From Anastatus disparis (lineage: Eukaryota; Arthropoda; Insecta; Hymenoptera; Eupelmidae), in contig JAFFSR010000301.1 of the NCBI GenBank assembly GCA_017163975.1, positions 4,624,001-4,688,000 on the forward strand: 64,000 nucleotides of DNA, written 5' to 3'. Positions 1 through 10,799 of this stretch are shown here, piece after piece. A program made the position numbers and the translations under genes. The notes under the pieces were generated by a model. It was not told the origin of the DNA, ran no database searches, and saw only the letters and a list, made by a program, of their open reading frames with translations. How positions within the stretch are numbered: the stretch's first letter is position 1; every line of letters starts with the position of its first letter.

Positions 1-21
1 CGATCAATGAAGTTACATGGG

Positions 22-90
22 CAGCGGTCACCCATCCAAGTAATAACCGCGCCCAATGCTGCTTAACTTCGCCGATCGACTGTGGTGCAG
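22..90 (-). pseudogene. 5S rRNA-like fragment (central region)
   Basis: Read on the minus strand, this stretch resembles the central part of eukaryotic 5S rRNA: the GGTCACCCATCCAAGTA block (plus strand), the AACCGCGCCC block and GCTTAACTTCG lie in the right order and spacing. Several positions differ from the usual arthropod sequence as I recall it, and similarity fades on both sides, so neither end of a 120-base gene is visible. It is therefore more likely a 5S-derived pseudogene or the 5S-like part of a repeat than a working 5S gene. The window edge hides what lies further left. Confidence 0.6.
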
Positions 91-109
91 TTCCGTAACC
101 CCACCAATG

Positions 110-464
110 TGCCGGTACACTTTTTATATTAAATAACAATAATAAGAACGTGGGATCGAGTAAAACTAAAGTTAACATATAAAACGAAGATTTAGTATTA
201 TCATTATTATACGATTTAAGTAAATATTTGAAATTACAGTTTTAAAATTTTTCTGTTTTGATTTATCATTCATGAAATGTTTAAATTTTTTTTATTTATA
301 GTTTTTGTTTTCCTTTCTCGATTCATCATTCACGGAATGCCTAGTATTTGTTCTTTTACAATTTTCGTTTTTATTTTACAAATTATCATTCGTGGAGTGC
401 ATAGTTTTTGTTAATTATTGATTATTAAGAGTACTCATGTAATGCGGCGGATTTATGAGACTTG
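110..464. other. AT-rich spacer, no feature seen
   Basis: AT-rich sequence with short similar blocks (variants of TCATTCATGAAATG/TCATTCGTGGAGTG near 267, 327 and 387, about 60 bases apart) that suggest an old tandem triplication. No coding potential was seen. Confidence 0.4.
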
Positions 465-613
465 TGCTATAAAATAGTATACGATACTTGAGATTTAAGT
501 GGCCCATTGCAACGACGTGATTATCGCCCGAGCGTAGCGAGGGCGATAACTTCACGTCGTGCAATAATGGGCCACTTAAGTCACATGTATCGTAATATAC
601 TATTTTGCCCTTG
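465..613. repeat. Short near-perfect palindrome (foldback/MITE-like)
   Basis: Two arms of about 65 bases pair around a short centre (GAGCGTAGCGA near 532-542). The left arm contains TTAAGTGGCCCATTGCAACG and the right arm its complement CGTGCAATAATGGGCCACTT. The outermost arms include AAAATAGTATA and TATACTATTTT. A related right arm is found alone at 1735-1812, so this is a repeat family and not a one-off hairpin. No open reading frame is present. Confidence 0.75.
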
Positions 614-859
614 GGTAAAAAAGAGCTAATTTAGCCTCTAAGAATAGACATCAAAAATTGAATTTCACGTCCTGAGTGTGAAAAAAAATTTTTTGAGCTT
701 GAAGTGACTGATTTCTAGGACATTTAATTATTTTTTCGTAAAAATAAGGTATTTGTATAATGTTTTTAATTATGAAATTAAAGAAATTTCAAGAAAATAA
801 TTAAATAAATTATTATTATATTGAAAACATAAAGAATCTTCATTATTCAAATTAATGAA

Positions 860-1190
860 ACATTTTGAACAATAAAATGTATGAATTGTTTTCTTTAAGT
901 TGTATTTATTAAAATTAAAAATGATTTAATCTTTTTCTTGTTAAACAAAAATGACATAAGCGACAGTATTTATAATGAGTACATTACCCATTAATCGCTC
1001 AAAAAGTACTGTATACGCGCACCCGCGCGCTGACCTGCGAAGCCAGGGACTGTACATAAGTAAGCTGTAAATGGTACTTTTTTGGGCGATTAAATTTTGA
1101 ACAATAAAATATATGAATTATTTTCTTTAAGTTGTATTTATTAAAATTAAAAATGATTTAATCTTTTTCTTATTTACAAAAATGACAAAA
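860..1190. repeat. Direct duplication of a ~95-base block around a GC-richer insert
   Basis: The block at about 862-957 (TTTTGAACAATAAAATGTAT onward, through AAAAATGATTTAATC) recurs at about 1094-1187 with few changes. The 137 bases between contain a GC-rich stretch (CGCGCACCCGCGCGCTG near 1015) that stands out from the surroundings. This is either a tandem duplication or an insertion flanked by a duplicated segment. Confidence 0.7.
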
Positions 1191-1499
1191 GTCGATTTGT
1201 GTTCATTACATTTGATTTAATTATTCTGTTACTCAGAAATTATTTCAACCAAATTGTAATGGAAATATACATTTAGTATAATGGATTTTTTGTTATATTT
1301 ATATTCGTAAAATTTGACTTGAAAAATCATTTTATTAAATATGTTTTTTGTTTTGCAAAAAAAGATTTCTGAATTTAATTTACGAATTTTTTATTTTTAT
1401 ATATTATATTAAAGATTTTAATATCACCTATATTGTATACTTTATAGATATGATATAAAAAAAAGTTGAAAAGTTTTCAATTAAATGTGGTAAAACTTT

Positions 1500-1732
1500 G
1501 ATTTTTTATTTGAAATTATTTATCATTATACATATTGATATAGCAATATCCAATATATCAGCAATATCCAATATATTGCCAATATGTGGGAATAATGTGG
1601 GTTTTGGCCCTAGGGATTGATAAATGATAAATGTCGGCGAAATATTGGAAAAAATTTGCCAAGAGATTTTTAAATAAATGCAAAATATTGGATATTGTTT
1701 CACCAATATCTTGGCAAGACGAATTTTTTTTA
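1500..1732. repeat. Palindromic-word repeat (CCAATATATTGG type)
   Basis: Variants of AATATCCAATATATTGCCAA occur several times in both orientations (1535-1590, 1680-1715), and a CCCTAGGG motif lies at 1609-1616. The make-up is like the palindromic-word elements elsewhere in the window, but the ends are not clear. Confidence 0.45.
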
Positions 1733-1734
1733 CG

Positions 1735-1812
1735 CAGGTAGCGAGGCTGCTAATCTCACGCCGTTAAATAATGGGCTATTTTAGCCACTTGTATCTTAAT
1801 ATACTATAGTGT
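1735..1812. repeat. Solo arm related to the palindrome at 465-613
   Basis: Contains TAGCGAGG, AATAATGGGC, TAGCCACTTGTAT and TAATATACTAT in the order seen in the right arm of the 465-613 palindrome, more diverged. The matching left arm is absent. Confidence 0.6.
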
Positions 1813-1814
1813 TT

Positions 1815-3175
1815 TCTATATAAATTTTTTCGAATAATTTATGAAATATTTTCGAAATATAACTGGAGTATTACATAAAATATCTCTTGAAAGATTAAAG
1901 CAATATTGACGTGAATTATTTCAAGTTATAATTCTTTTCTAATATTTCAGTGATGTACTAATAATTTTTTTGCATGTTTCACGAAATATTTCTGGAATAT
2001 TACAGAAATTTTTCATGAAATGTTTCTTCAAAGCTTTACGCAATATGAATTTGAATCATTTCAAGAAATAATCCAGCAATATTATTTCAATATTTCATAT
2101 TTTGAATTATTTTTAAAAATAACGCAGTCATATTTTATCAATTATTTAGTGTTGTATTTATAAATTTTTTATTGATTCGTGAAAGATTTTTGGAATATTA
2201 TACAAATATTTTATGGAATGTTTCTTGAAAGATTTACGCAATATAGCTTTAAATTATTTCAAGAAATAATGCAGCAATATTTCTTCAATATTCCACTGTT
2301 ATATTTATACATTTTTTTACAATATAGCATGTAATGTTTCTGAAATATTGTAGAAATATTTTATGAAATGTTTCTTGAAAAATTATGTCGATATTGATTT
2401 AATTATTTTAAGAAATAATGCCACAATTCTTCTCTAATATTTCAGTGTTGTGTTTAAAAATTTTATCAAATGATTCATGAATTATTTCTGAAATATTACT
2501 GAAATATTTCATGAAAAGTTTTTTGAAAGATTTGCGCAATATTGGTTTGAATTATTTCAAGAAATAATACAGCAATATTACTTTAATATTTGAGTGTTGT
2601 ATTCATAAATTTTTTCGAATATTTCATGAAATGTTTTTGTACTATTAAAGAAATATTGCATTGAATATTTCTTAAAGGATTTGCACAATACTGATTCGAA
2701 TTAATTCATAAAATGATGCAGCAATATTTCTTCAATATTTCAGTGTTTTATTCATAAATTATCTCGAGTAATTCATGAAATATTTCTGGAACATCGCAGA
2801 AGTATTTCATGAAATGATTCTTGAAATATTTACACAATATTGATTCAAACTAATTTAAGAAATAATGCATCAATATTTCTTTAATATTTCAGTGTTATAT
2901 GAATAAATTTTTTTCAAATATTTTATTAAATGTTTCTTAAAAAATTTACGCAATATTGAATAAGATTGTATAAATTTATAATGCAGCAGTATTTCTTCAA
3001 TATTTCAATGTTGTTTTCATTAATTTTCTTGAATAATTTATGAAATATCTCCGAAATATTACGAAAATACTACATGAAACATTTCTTGGTTGTTTAACGC
3101 AATATAGACGTGAATGATTTTAAATAATAATACAGCAATCCTTTTTTAGTATTTCAGTGTTGTATTAATAGACTA
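1815..3175. repeat. Diverged satellite array, period 149 bp
   Basis: A recurring anchor (AATAATGCAGCAATATTTCT and variants) was located near 1924, 2073, 2271, 2420, 2569, 2718, 2867, 2983 and 3132. Most steps are exactly 149 bases. Two are irregular: 2073 to 2271, where an extra partial unit sits near 2124, and 2867 to 2983, a shortened unit. Units also share TTTCATGAAATRTTTCT and CAATATTTCAGTGTTGTATT. Units have drifted by substitution but length is well kept. No coding potential. Confidence 0.85.
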
Positions 3176-3221
3176 GATGTATATTACCATAAAAAGATAT
3201 TAAATTTAAAAAATCCTAATG

Positions 3222-4096
3222 ATACTGTAAAAAAATTTTTAAAAAGCGAAAGAATATTAATGAATGTAGTAGCAACATCTGAAGGAGCAAAAATGTATAA
3301 GTTAAAGATAAAACCAGAGGAAAATTATTGAGTCGTTTGTTGATCGGTTTGAGACAATGATGATAGGGATTATGAGAACAGTAATCCAGAGGAGAAGCTC
3401 TCTACAGAGGAAAAGAGATCTGGCTTCTACTTGGCAGTTTAAGGATGTTATCTAGAGTTAAGATCAGCCATGTTGATAAGAAGGCAGACTAATCAAAAAG
3501 AAATGACCATTGAAAAACTAAAAAGTATTTTATTACAGCTGGAAGCTGAGAAAGAGAAGGATGAAAATTCAGAGGTGCAGTACAATGCAGCTCAAAGAAG
3601 GATTTATCCAATAAAATGCCACAGATGCAACAATACAGGACATCCTCAAGCTGAGTGCTTGCTTATTCAATATCATTTGTGTTTCTGTCACTATTGTAAT
3701 AAAGTAACAGACATAGAGGTACTGTATGTTTTCAGAGGGAAAGCAGTACATCAGGCTCAGTTGCTGAACCATCCAGAGGAGGATATGTACAGAGTAATTA
3801 CCATAACAATAAAAAAGGTGGTAAAAGTAAGAATACTAAAAAAAAGAGTAGAACAGAGAACTCTAATAAATTTAGAAGTGAGGTTTTTAAAAAAAAAGAA
3901 AACTGCTAAAGTTTTTTCAACAGAGAATAACAACATAACAAATACCAATAATCAAAGAATAACATTTTTATCAGATTCAGGAGCCACAGGATATATAGTA
4001 AAGAAACGTTTAATTCTGAGTAATTTTAAGAAAGGCTCGGGAAGAGTCATAAAAAGCTCAAATAAAAATAAAACAGCTGACATTACTATAGATTGA
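3222..4096 (+). pseudogene. Copia Gag and protease fragment
   Basis: The frame from 3470 encodes a lysine-rich Gag tail. A CCHC knuckle is visible at about 3618-3659 (CHRCNNTGHPQAEC; spacing C-X2-C-X4-H-X4-C), and a protease active-site motif DSGATGYI follows near 3973. Upstream, Gag-like sequence lies in other frames separated by stops. The copia-type Gag-protease order is kept, but the reading frame is broken and the product cannot be functional. Confidence 0.8.
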
Positions 4097-4129
4097 GAAG
4101 GTAATCTTATACTGGGTTTCAAATAGAAA

Positions 4130-4746
4130 CAATTTAGATGTGTTTAAACTAACAAATGTATTAGCAGCTTCAGAGGTCTCACACAATCTAATTTTACTAA
4201 GAAAATTCACAGATGTTGGTCTAGGTATTTATCTAGATGACAAAATATTATAAATATTTGACAAATATACTAGAGTCAGATATTTGACAGGAAAATATGT
4301 AAAACCAAATTAGTTTCTTTGGACATTGTAACTAAAAATGAAGATAAACGTCAAGAAAATCATAAAGAGTACGTGTGTGAAGCACGGATAATTTCCGTGG
4401 ATGACTTCATATAACAATCTCAGTCCGAGAACTGTTTAACTTGGACCAGGTCTCAGAGGCCCTGGCTGAGATTGAAAGGGAGAATATAGAGAATGAAGGC
4501 CACGGAAATGAAGAGATACAGGCAACAAATTCAGAAGATTTTCTAAAAGGAAAAATTACTGACTTATACAATATAACTGACTCACAAATATTAGACGATC
4601 TACTAAAAACAAATGGAAATTCAAAGGTCAACAGTAGTGAATTAGATGAAGGTATGCTATGGCATGTGAGACTAGGGGACATGTCTCTTAGCCATTTAAA
4701 ACATCTAAATAAATCAATTGACTTCTTAAAGGAGGTCAAATTCTGA
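4130..4746 (+). pseudogene. Copia protease C-terminus and GAG-pre-integrase domain
   Basis: Around 4165-4262 a copia-typical stretch (NLILLRKFTDVGLGIYLDDK) can be read; copia remnant 2 has the matching text at 11965-12050. The frame 4441-4746 contains MLWHVRLGDMSLSHLKHL, the GAG-pre-integrase signature (usual form LWHxRLGHxS, with the H after LG changed to D). An acidic linker precedes it. Stops separate the blocks. Confidence 0.75.
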
Positions 4747-5577
4747 GATAACATACTAGACTGCGAATCGTGTATACTGAGAAAAATGGAAAGTCTTTCT
4801 TTCTGAGAAACAAGAGACAGAGCAACGAGATGTCTATAATAAATTCATACAGATATTATGGGTCCTATAAAACCACTATCTTATCCTGGAGAAAATAAGT
4901 TTATAGTGGTATTTATAGGCATTTGCTCCAGGTTTGCCAAAGCCTATTCTATTAAACACAAGAATGAGGCAAGAGACTGCTTAGAAAAATTTCTCGAAGC
5001 TATGAGAAACTTATTGAAAAGTAGGATACCACAACAGGCCACATCTTGTCGCATCCTAAAACAAGAAAGTTTATCAACTCCAGAAATGTCAGATTTAATG
5101 AGAAATTATCACACAAAGACGTGTTCAAGCGAACACTATAAGACTTTGGAAAGGTTGAAATTTCAGATGTAAAAGAGAGTAGTGAAACTAATACCAGAGA
5201 ATCAGAAGAACATTCAGATGATTTAAATTCCAATTCAGAAACTTTAGATAAAAATACGAAAATCACAGACAAACCCAAAAGAGGAAGACCTAAGAAGAGA
5301 CATTCAGATGTACAGTACAAATACAAACCAGTCGAAAAGAAAGTTAAGTGACCTGAAAAAGTAGCCAAAACTAACTGGAAACTCAATATAAGAGCAAGAG
5401 AAGTGCAGCAAGACAAGTCTATAAATGATGAGTCATCCCACGCTACGTTAGCTGAAATCAACAAGGATCCAAAAGATTCGAAGAAGACTATGTCTTCAAC
5501 AGAAAGGAATGAATCGCAGAGCGCAGTGGAAGAAGAACTGCGTTCTATGAAAGAAAACGAAGTTTAGGGAATGGTAG
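4747..5577 (+). pseudogene. Copia integrase remnant and linker to reverse transcriptase
   Basis: From 4858 an integrase-core-like stretch reads MGPIKPLSYPGENKFIVVFI followed by SRFAKAYSIKHKNEA; a Cys pair just upstream (near 4760-4785, CESCILRK) fits the end of the zinc domain. Charged, low-complexity linker sequence with a GRPKKRH motif near 5281 follows. The start of the reverse transcriptase region (LRSMKENEV) ends at the foldback insertion at 5578. Confidence 0.7.
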
Positions 5578-5877
5578 CCCTGGTAAAAAAAATCAGGTCA
5601 AAAATCACCTGTTTTCTCAAGTGATTTATCATGTCAAAACATTATGTAACGATTTTTTTTGTTTACACACTTTCTAACCATGCTTAGTCAATTCAGCACA
5701 ATTTTTGAAAATTTTTGAAATTTTTAAACTTGGAAATTTTTTTGTAAAATTTGTCAAAAACTTCTGAATTGACTAAGCATGGTTTGAAACTTGTGATAAC
5801 CAAAGATCCATCATGCTAAAACATCATGTAATGATGAGAAATCAGGTGATTTATCATTTGATTTTCTTTTCACCGGG
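5578..5877. mobile_element. Foldback element Y (CCC...GGG ends, AG duplication)
   Basis: A 300-bp insertion in copia remnant 1. The ends are CCCTGGTAAAAAAAATCAGG and the inverted counterpart GATTTTCTTTTCACCGGG. AG lies on both sides (5576-5577 and 5878-5879). The word AATCAGGTGATTTATCAT recurs in both orientations, and an inner inverted pair ACCATGCTTAGTCAATTCAG / CTGAATTGACTAAGCATGGT spans 5678-5785. Deleting the element and one AG joins the two copia halves in a single open frame, which fixes the ends. It has no coding capacity. Confidence 0.85.
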
Positions 5878-7420
5878 AGATACTCCGAACAACAATTTAG
5901 AAGGAAAGAGAATAAACATAATAGACTCCAGATGGGTGTTTAATAAGAAAATTGATGAAATGGGCTTAACTGTCTATAAAGCTAGTTTAATCGTCAGAGA
6001 ATTCAAAGACAAGACAGAATACAGTCTGAGTGAAACGTATGCTCCAGCGTCTTTGATTAAATTAGTCCTATCCCTAATAAAATAATGACGTGATTGTCAC
6101 GTAATTTTCATCGAAAATAATCACGTGATTATCACGTAATTTTCATACAACTATCACGTGATTATTACATGATTATCACGTGACGTCAACGAGCAAATAT
6201 CTCACTTAAAATAATCACATGATTATCACGAAATTATCACATGATAATTACGTAATTTGAAAAAAATACCCTACTGAAAATAATCACGTGGTCATCATGT
6301 GATAATAACGTAATGATCGCATGATTATTACGTAATTATCACATGGTAATCACGTGATTAGGAAAAAAAATATTCTGCTGAAAATAATTGCGAAATTTTC
6401 ATATGATAATTACGTGATAATTACGTGATTTAAAAAGAAATATGAAAGAAATCACGAAATTATTATGTGATTAAGAGAAAAAAATAGGATAATAGGGTGA
6501 TAATTCACGTGATTATCACGTGATTATTGATTGCAATAATTTTATATTTTTTTATATTTTCCTTATGAATAATATGATTATCACGTAATTATAACTGCAA
6601 TTTTTTTTTTAAATCACGTGATTATTTTGAGCAGGGACATTTTCTTATTAAATCATTTTCATTGGAATATTTTTTTTGTTGATTATCATGTGATAATTAC
6701 GTGATAATCATGTGATCATCACATTATTAGAGAATAATCACGTAATTATTTTCAATGAGGTATTTTTTTACGAATAACGTGATTGCTATGTGATGATTTC
6801 TTGATAATCACGTGATTATTTTCAGATAGGTATTTTTGTTTTTTTTCCAAATCACGTGATTATCACGTATATATCACATGACATTTCGCTCGTTAACGTC
6901 ACGTGGTAATCATGTGATTATCACGTGATTATTTTCGATAGGGATGTATCATCAACAAATACGACTTGGAAGCTACACAGCTGGACGTCAAAACAGCGTT
7001 TCTACATGGAACCGTAGAAGGAGACATTTACATGAAGATTCCAGGTAGGCTTGAATGCAATGATGCGACTAAATGCACCAAAGAATGTAAATTATACAAG
7101 TCCTTATACGGACTAAAAGTAAGTCCAAAAAGATGGAACAAAAGATTTTCAGAAGAAGCTTAGAAACTGGATTTGGAAAAGAATGGCAAAAAACCTTGTC
7201 TCTTTACCTGAAGAAGAGATGGACAAGTTTTTTTTATAATATTGCATGGAGACGACGTGATATTGGTCAGAAGCAACAGATTCAAAATGGATGAAATCAA
7301 AACTAAATTGAGTTCTGTATTCAGAATGAAAGATTAAGGTGAACCCAAATTTTTCTTAGGGATGAACATCACAAGAGATCAATACGAACGAGTGTATATA
7401 AAATAAATTGGAAGAAAAAT
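5878..7420 (+). pseudogene. Copia reverse transcriptase, split by an insertion
   Basis: The reverse transcriptase starts at SRWVFNKKIDEMG (about 5927) and runs to LIKLVL (6069). It then resumes after the 6072-6943 insertion with QLDVKTAFLHGTVEGDIYMK and CKLYKSLYGLKVSPKRWNK, the copia motifs around the first catalytic Asp. The catalytic YVDD equivalent appears near 7245 as HGDDVILV, and GEPKFFLGMNI near 7340. A stop precedes GEPKFF. The match ends about 7410 and RNase H is lost. Confidence 0.85.
6072..6943. mobile_element. Foldback element A built of CACGTGATTA words (AT duplication)
   Basis: An 872-bp insertion in the copia reverse transcriptase. The left end is CCCTAATAAAATAATGACG and the right end CGTGATTATTTTCGATAGGG; AT flanks both sides (6070-6071 and 6944-6945). 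The interior is dozens of variants of ATCACGTGATTATCACGT, itself palindromic. Arms share CACGTGACGTCAACGAGC (left) and its complement (right). Internal copies of the end motif (CCCTACTGAAAATAATCACG near 6258) recur. Removing the element and one AT restores one open reverse transcriptase frame. Confidence 0.87.
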
Positions 7421-8100
7421 ATATTTTAAAATATTAATCTGAAATTATCATTGTACAGAGGAAAGAAGCTTATTGCTATTTCTCAAAACTCAAGAGACGG
7501 TAAATTATTTTATATGGATACATTCTCATGAAATGTATGCGACAGTCATCTAAGACAGCATGGTATTCAAAACTATGACAAAAATTGAATACAATTAGGA
7601 CATATATGAAAAATTTTAAAAATATATCTATGGTTTTAAAATAATATTGATCAATCATAGTTGCTGCTTTCACACACATAATAATAATTGTATTCAGTAT
7701 ATTGTGTATGGGGATATTAGCACATATGTATAATTATAAATATAAAAACATACATAAATAGCTGACGAATTGGAATCATTTAAGATTAAAAGGATTAAGT
7801 TGAATCATTTAACATTGCTTGTGTTCGGCATGTTAGATTCATTCTCTTATTGATTCTGTCATAAATATGAATGACCTAATATTGCTTGCATTTGACATAC
7901 TAGGTTGATTCTCTTTATTTTGATAGATATACTGAGCTCAAAGGGCTTGTGTTCGGTCTATAAAGCTTATAATATATATAATTAACTCTAAAGTAAATTA
8001 TCTAGTTTTGCTTGTGTTCGGCAAAATCATAAGAATTTTATTTATATTGGTTTACCATTGCTTTATAGTTGAGAAGTACGTTACGAGTGAAGAATTTGAC
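7421..8100. repeat. Short interspersed motif repeat (TTGCTTGTGTTCGGC)
   Basis: After the copia remnant, variants of TTGCTTGTGTTCGGCATGTT occur about every 65 bases near 7818, 7880, 7944 and 8009, suggesting a small decayed tandem repeat. The rest is AT-rich with no coding signal. Confidence 0.5.
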
Positions 8101-8670
8101 CTGGTGATGAGGACAGTTACAGAGATGGAGATAGATTATATATGCCCTATTGTCCGACAGGTGGCCACACTATGACTGATAAGAAAGAAAGAAAGAATAG
8201 AACTAACGACAGCAATGAGACCGGGAAGACGGAAGGGGGACTATATAAAGAGACAGAACAGAAGACAGAATAAAGTGACTAACTAAAAGAGGTCAAATAG
8301 CGACAGATAAGGAAAGACAAAAATTAATTAGAGGTTTGACAGCAAAATTGAATACGACGAAAAAACAGATGAAAATGAGAGCAAAGATAGAGCTAAAGAC
8401 AGAGAAGAGACGGATGAACATTACAATAAGACTGAAAAGGCAGAAATAAAGACAGTGACAGAAACAGAACGAATGAAACGACTGAAGCAAAACTGGCAGG
8501 TAAACAAATAATAGAAAATTTGAATAAAAAAGTTAAAAATAAAATCATCATTAAAACAAATGGAAAATTATGACTGAAAAATTGACGACGAGAGCATGAT
8601 TATTATAATGAAAATTTTGATTTAGATCTATCTGAAAAATTGGACTAGGTAACAGATAAGCTTAATTCAG
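8101..8670. other. Purine-rich low-complexity stretch
   Basis: From about 8180 to 8560 the plus strand is rich in GAC, GAA and AGA words (GAAAGAAAGAAAG near 8183, many GACAGA/AAGACAG). No protein match was recognised; open frames here are by-products of base composition. Confidence 0.5.
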
Positions 8671-8673
8671 TCA

Positions 8674-8868
8674 AGGCCAGGCCGTAGTAGAATCTGATAT
8701 CATCCAAGTAAAAATTGAGTTTTTTGTTATTTACTCAAGTATTAATGGGTGTATCTTCATATTAAAGGTTGAGCGCAATAGATATTATTATTATAAATAT
8801 ATATGCACAAGAAAAAAAAATCTACCACTTTGTTTTTCTGAAAAGAACGCTGAAGTAAAAGTTTAGAG
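8674..8868. repeat. Half of the TTAA-type foldback element
   Basis: The left arm of the element at 13476-13860 recurs here: AGGCCG, GTAGAATCTGATA, TTTGTTATTTACTCAAGTAT, GGTTGAGCGCAATAGATATT and GCACAAGAAAAAAAAA in the same order. The right arm is missing, so this is a broken copy. Confidence 0.8.
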
Positions 8869-8935
8869 TCGAAGCGAAAGTGTAGAGACCGTATAGGTCG
8901 TGCGCCTTAGCCGGTTACGCCACTGAAGCCCCTTA
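8869..8935 (-). repeat. tRNA-like segment (possible SINE head)
   Basis: On the minus strand, AGTGGCGTAACCGGCTAAGG resembles a tRNA A box region and CGCTTCGACTC, about 35 bases on, resembles a B box. A full cloverleaf is not formed, so this is probably a tRNA-derived SINE head or tRNA relic and not a working tRNA. Confidence 0.35.
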
Positions 8936-9394
8936 ATTACAAATAAAGTTAAAAATTCATAAAATACTTGAAATAGCCTTGCATATATAAAATTAAAGTA
9001 GTACAGTATGATATCATAGTCATAAAACATATTAGAGATAGTAATACTGTAATAGTAAGTCAATAAAAAAGTGATATCACAGATAATACGAATAAATATA
9101 CGCAAAGAGTATAAATAATATAGTTAAAAATCAGTTTTAAATATCTATCAGTCAAAACAATTACATAAAATCAAGCGTGTAAAGAGCGCAGTCGAAATAT
9201 CAGCAGTATACAGTAAGTTAAAATCACAGCAAAGTTAAATGTACAGTAATATACAAGTCAATCTGATAAAAATATAATCATTCACTCTATGCACGCACAT
9301 CCTACAATCACGCCAATAAATACAATCATGCTTCAAATCTATAAAAGGTACATCACATAATAAATTAACACATATGATATAGTCCGAAAATAAT

Positions 9395-10780
9395 ACTGTT
9401 TAATCGAGGTTGAGTAAATACCTCCTCAGAGCGGCTTTAAACCTGCTGATTGATGGAAGATTTTTGTAACTGCTGTGAAGCATCGAGCAAAACCACTGAG
9501 CAGTAATCAAGATGTGGAAACAGCAGGGTGGTTGCGAGCTGCTTACGCAGAGCCTCAGTGGTGTACCGACGGAAAAACCGCAGGCCATAAGTCACTCTAT
9601 TGAATTTTTTAGTCAACATATTAATATGCGGTTCCCACGACAGTTTAGAGTAGAGTACAACACCAAGGCTCGTAACGGTGTCAGAGAAAGGAATACCGAT
9701 ACCGCTCACCAGGTCAATCGTCTTTGGCTCACCCAAATAAAAATTTTTAATAAAACGATTACTTCCAAAGACGATTGCCTTTGCTTTACTAGCATTCAAA
9801 GTAAGAGAAACACCAGTAGCCCACCACGACACCACCCTGGCCACCCTCTGTAAAATACGAATCCCCTCATCCACATCATCATAAGGGATCTGCGTATAAA
9901 TTTGAAGATCATCCGCATACAGGAGATGCCCAACGCAACCAGAGTCCAGTGCGTCACGTACGTCATTTATGTAAAGACAAAACAACAGAGGCCTCAGCAC
10001 CGAACCCTGAGGTACTCCTAGATTGGTTGTTAGCCAATTCGATTCCTCCTTTAAATGTGTGGAAACCATTTGTTTTCTACCTGATAAATAGGAGTTAATT
10101 CATCCAAGTGCGGCCCTAGAGAACCCCATCGATCTAAGCCTCGCAAGAAGTTTGGAGGGAGAGATTGTGTCGAATGCCTTACTAAAGTCAAAAAGTAGTA
10201 GTAACGTAACAAGTTTTCTGTCTAGACCTGACCTTATATCGTCTGTAAGCTTAAGTACAGCAGTCTGCGTAGAATGGTTTTTCCTGAAGCCCGTTTGCAT
10301 AGGATCGAGCAATTTTTTGGATGTAATGTACTCCTGCAGTTGGTCATGGGCGATCTTCTCAAGAACCTTTGAAAGAAAACATAGGATGACTATAGGCCTA
10401 AAATCTTTTGGCTGCTTAGGTGCAGCACACTTTTTCAATAGTATAATACGTGCTTGCTTCCAACGGCAAGGGAAGATCCCCCGTGCAAAAGAGGAGTTGA
10501 ACAGAGTCACAAGATGTTCACCAATAAATGGTAAAGCTTTAACTATCACGCTTTGCGGAATGCCATCCTAACCACAAACCTGTGAGGATAAATGTGAAAT
10601 TGCAAGAACAATATCATTAAAACTAATTGGTTTAACGGTAAACCCACTTTCATTGCATTGAAAAAGAATTCTCAATCGCTCTTCACTATCCTTCTGCAGC
10701 GAGACTGACACCCCAGCAAAGTGCGCATTAAGCTCATCCGGAGTGAATCCATTCAAATCCCCTTGTGTATATCCATTCAA
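9395..10780 (-). pseudogene. LINE ORF2 reverse transcriptase, broken
   Basis: Minus-strand frames 10780-10568, 10549-10100 and 10069-9437 are consecutive parts of one reverse transcriptase, separated by single stops (near 10568 and 10100). Motifs in order: PKDFRPIVILCFLSKVLEKI, GFRKNHSTQTAVLKLTDDI, LFDFSKAFDTI (first catalytic Asp), GVPQGSVLRPLLFCLYIND and LLYADDLQIY (catalytic YADD). The C-terminal part HLDYCSVVLLD is followed by a deletion; a terminal piece SISRFKAALRRYLLNLD is read at about 9403-9453 in another frame. The set of motifs fits the Jockey/CR1 side of LINEs; the exact clade is not certain. Confidence 0.87.
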
Positions 10781-10795
10781 GTCCCCTTCCAGACA
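9395..10795 (-). mobile_element. LINE fragment (Jockey/CR1-group reverse transcriptase)
   Basis: Non-LTR retrotransposon remnant on the minus strand. The 5' part including the endonuclease is missing; the fragment abuts copia remnant 2 near 10795. The 3' end cannot be fixed; 8936-9394 is AT-rich sequence that could be its 3' UTR. GC content is clearly above the surroundings. Confidence 0.85.
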
Positions 10796-10799
10796 TTAC

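Larger units (their letters stand above)
3190..7420 (+). mobile_element. Copia-like LTR retrotransposon remnant 1
   Basis: Ty1/copia domain order is visible on the plus strand: Gag zinc knuckle, aspartic protease, GAG-pre-integrase, integrase core and reverse transcriptase, in many short frames broken by stops. No LTR was found on either side and RNase H is not recognisable, so the copy is truncated at both ends. Two foldback elements interrupt it (5578-5877 and 6072-6943). A second diverged relative lies at 10790-14832, and both share the wording around the protease/GAG-pre-integrase link. Confidence 0.88.

Noticed and set aside
1815..3175. 149-bp repeats as a CRISPR-like array
   Set aside because: Whole units repeat, no repeat-spacer alternation.
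5000..5464. 154-codon minus-strand frame in copia 1
   Set aside because: Complement of the charged copia integrase linker.
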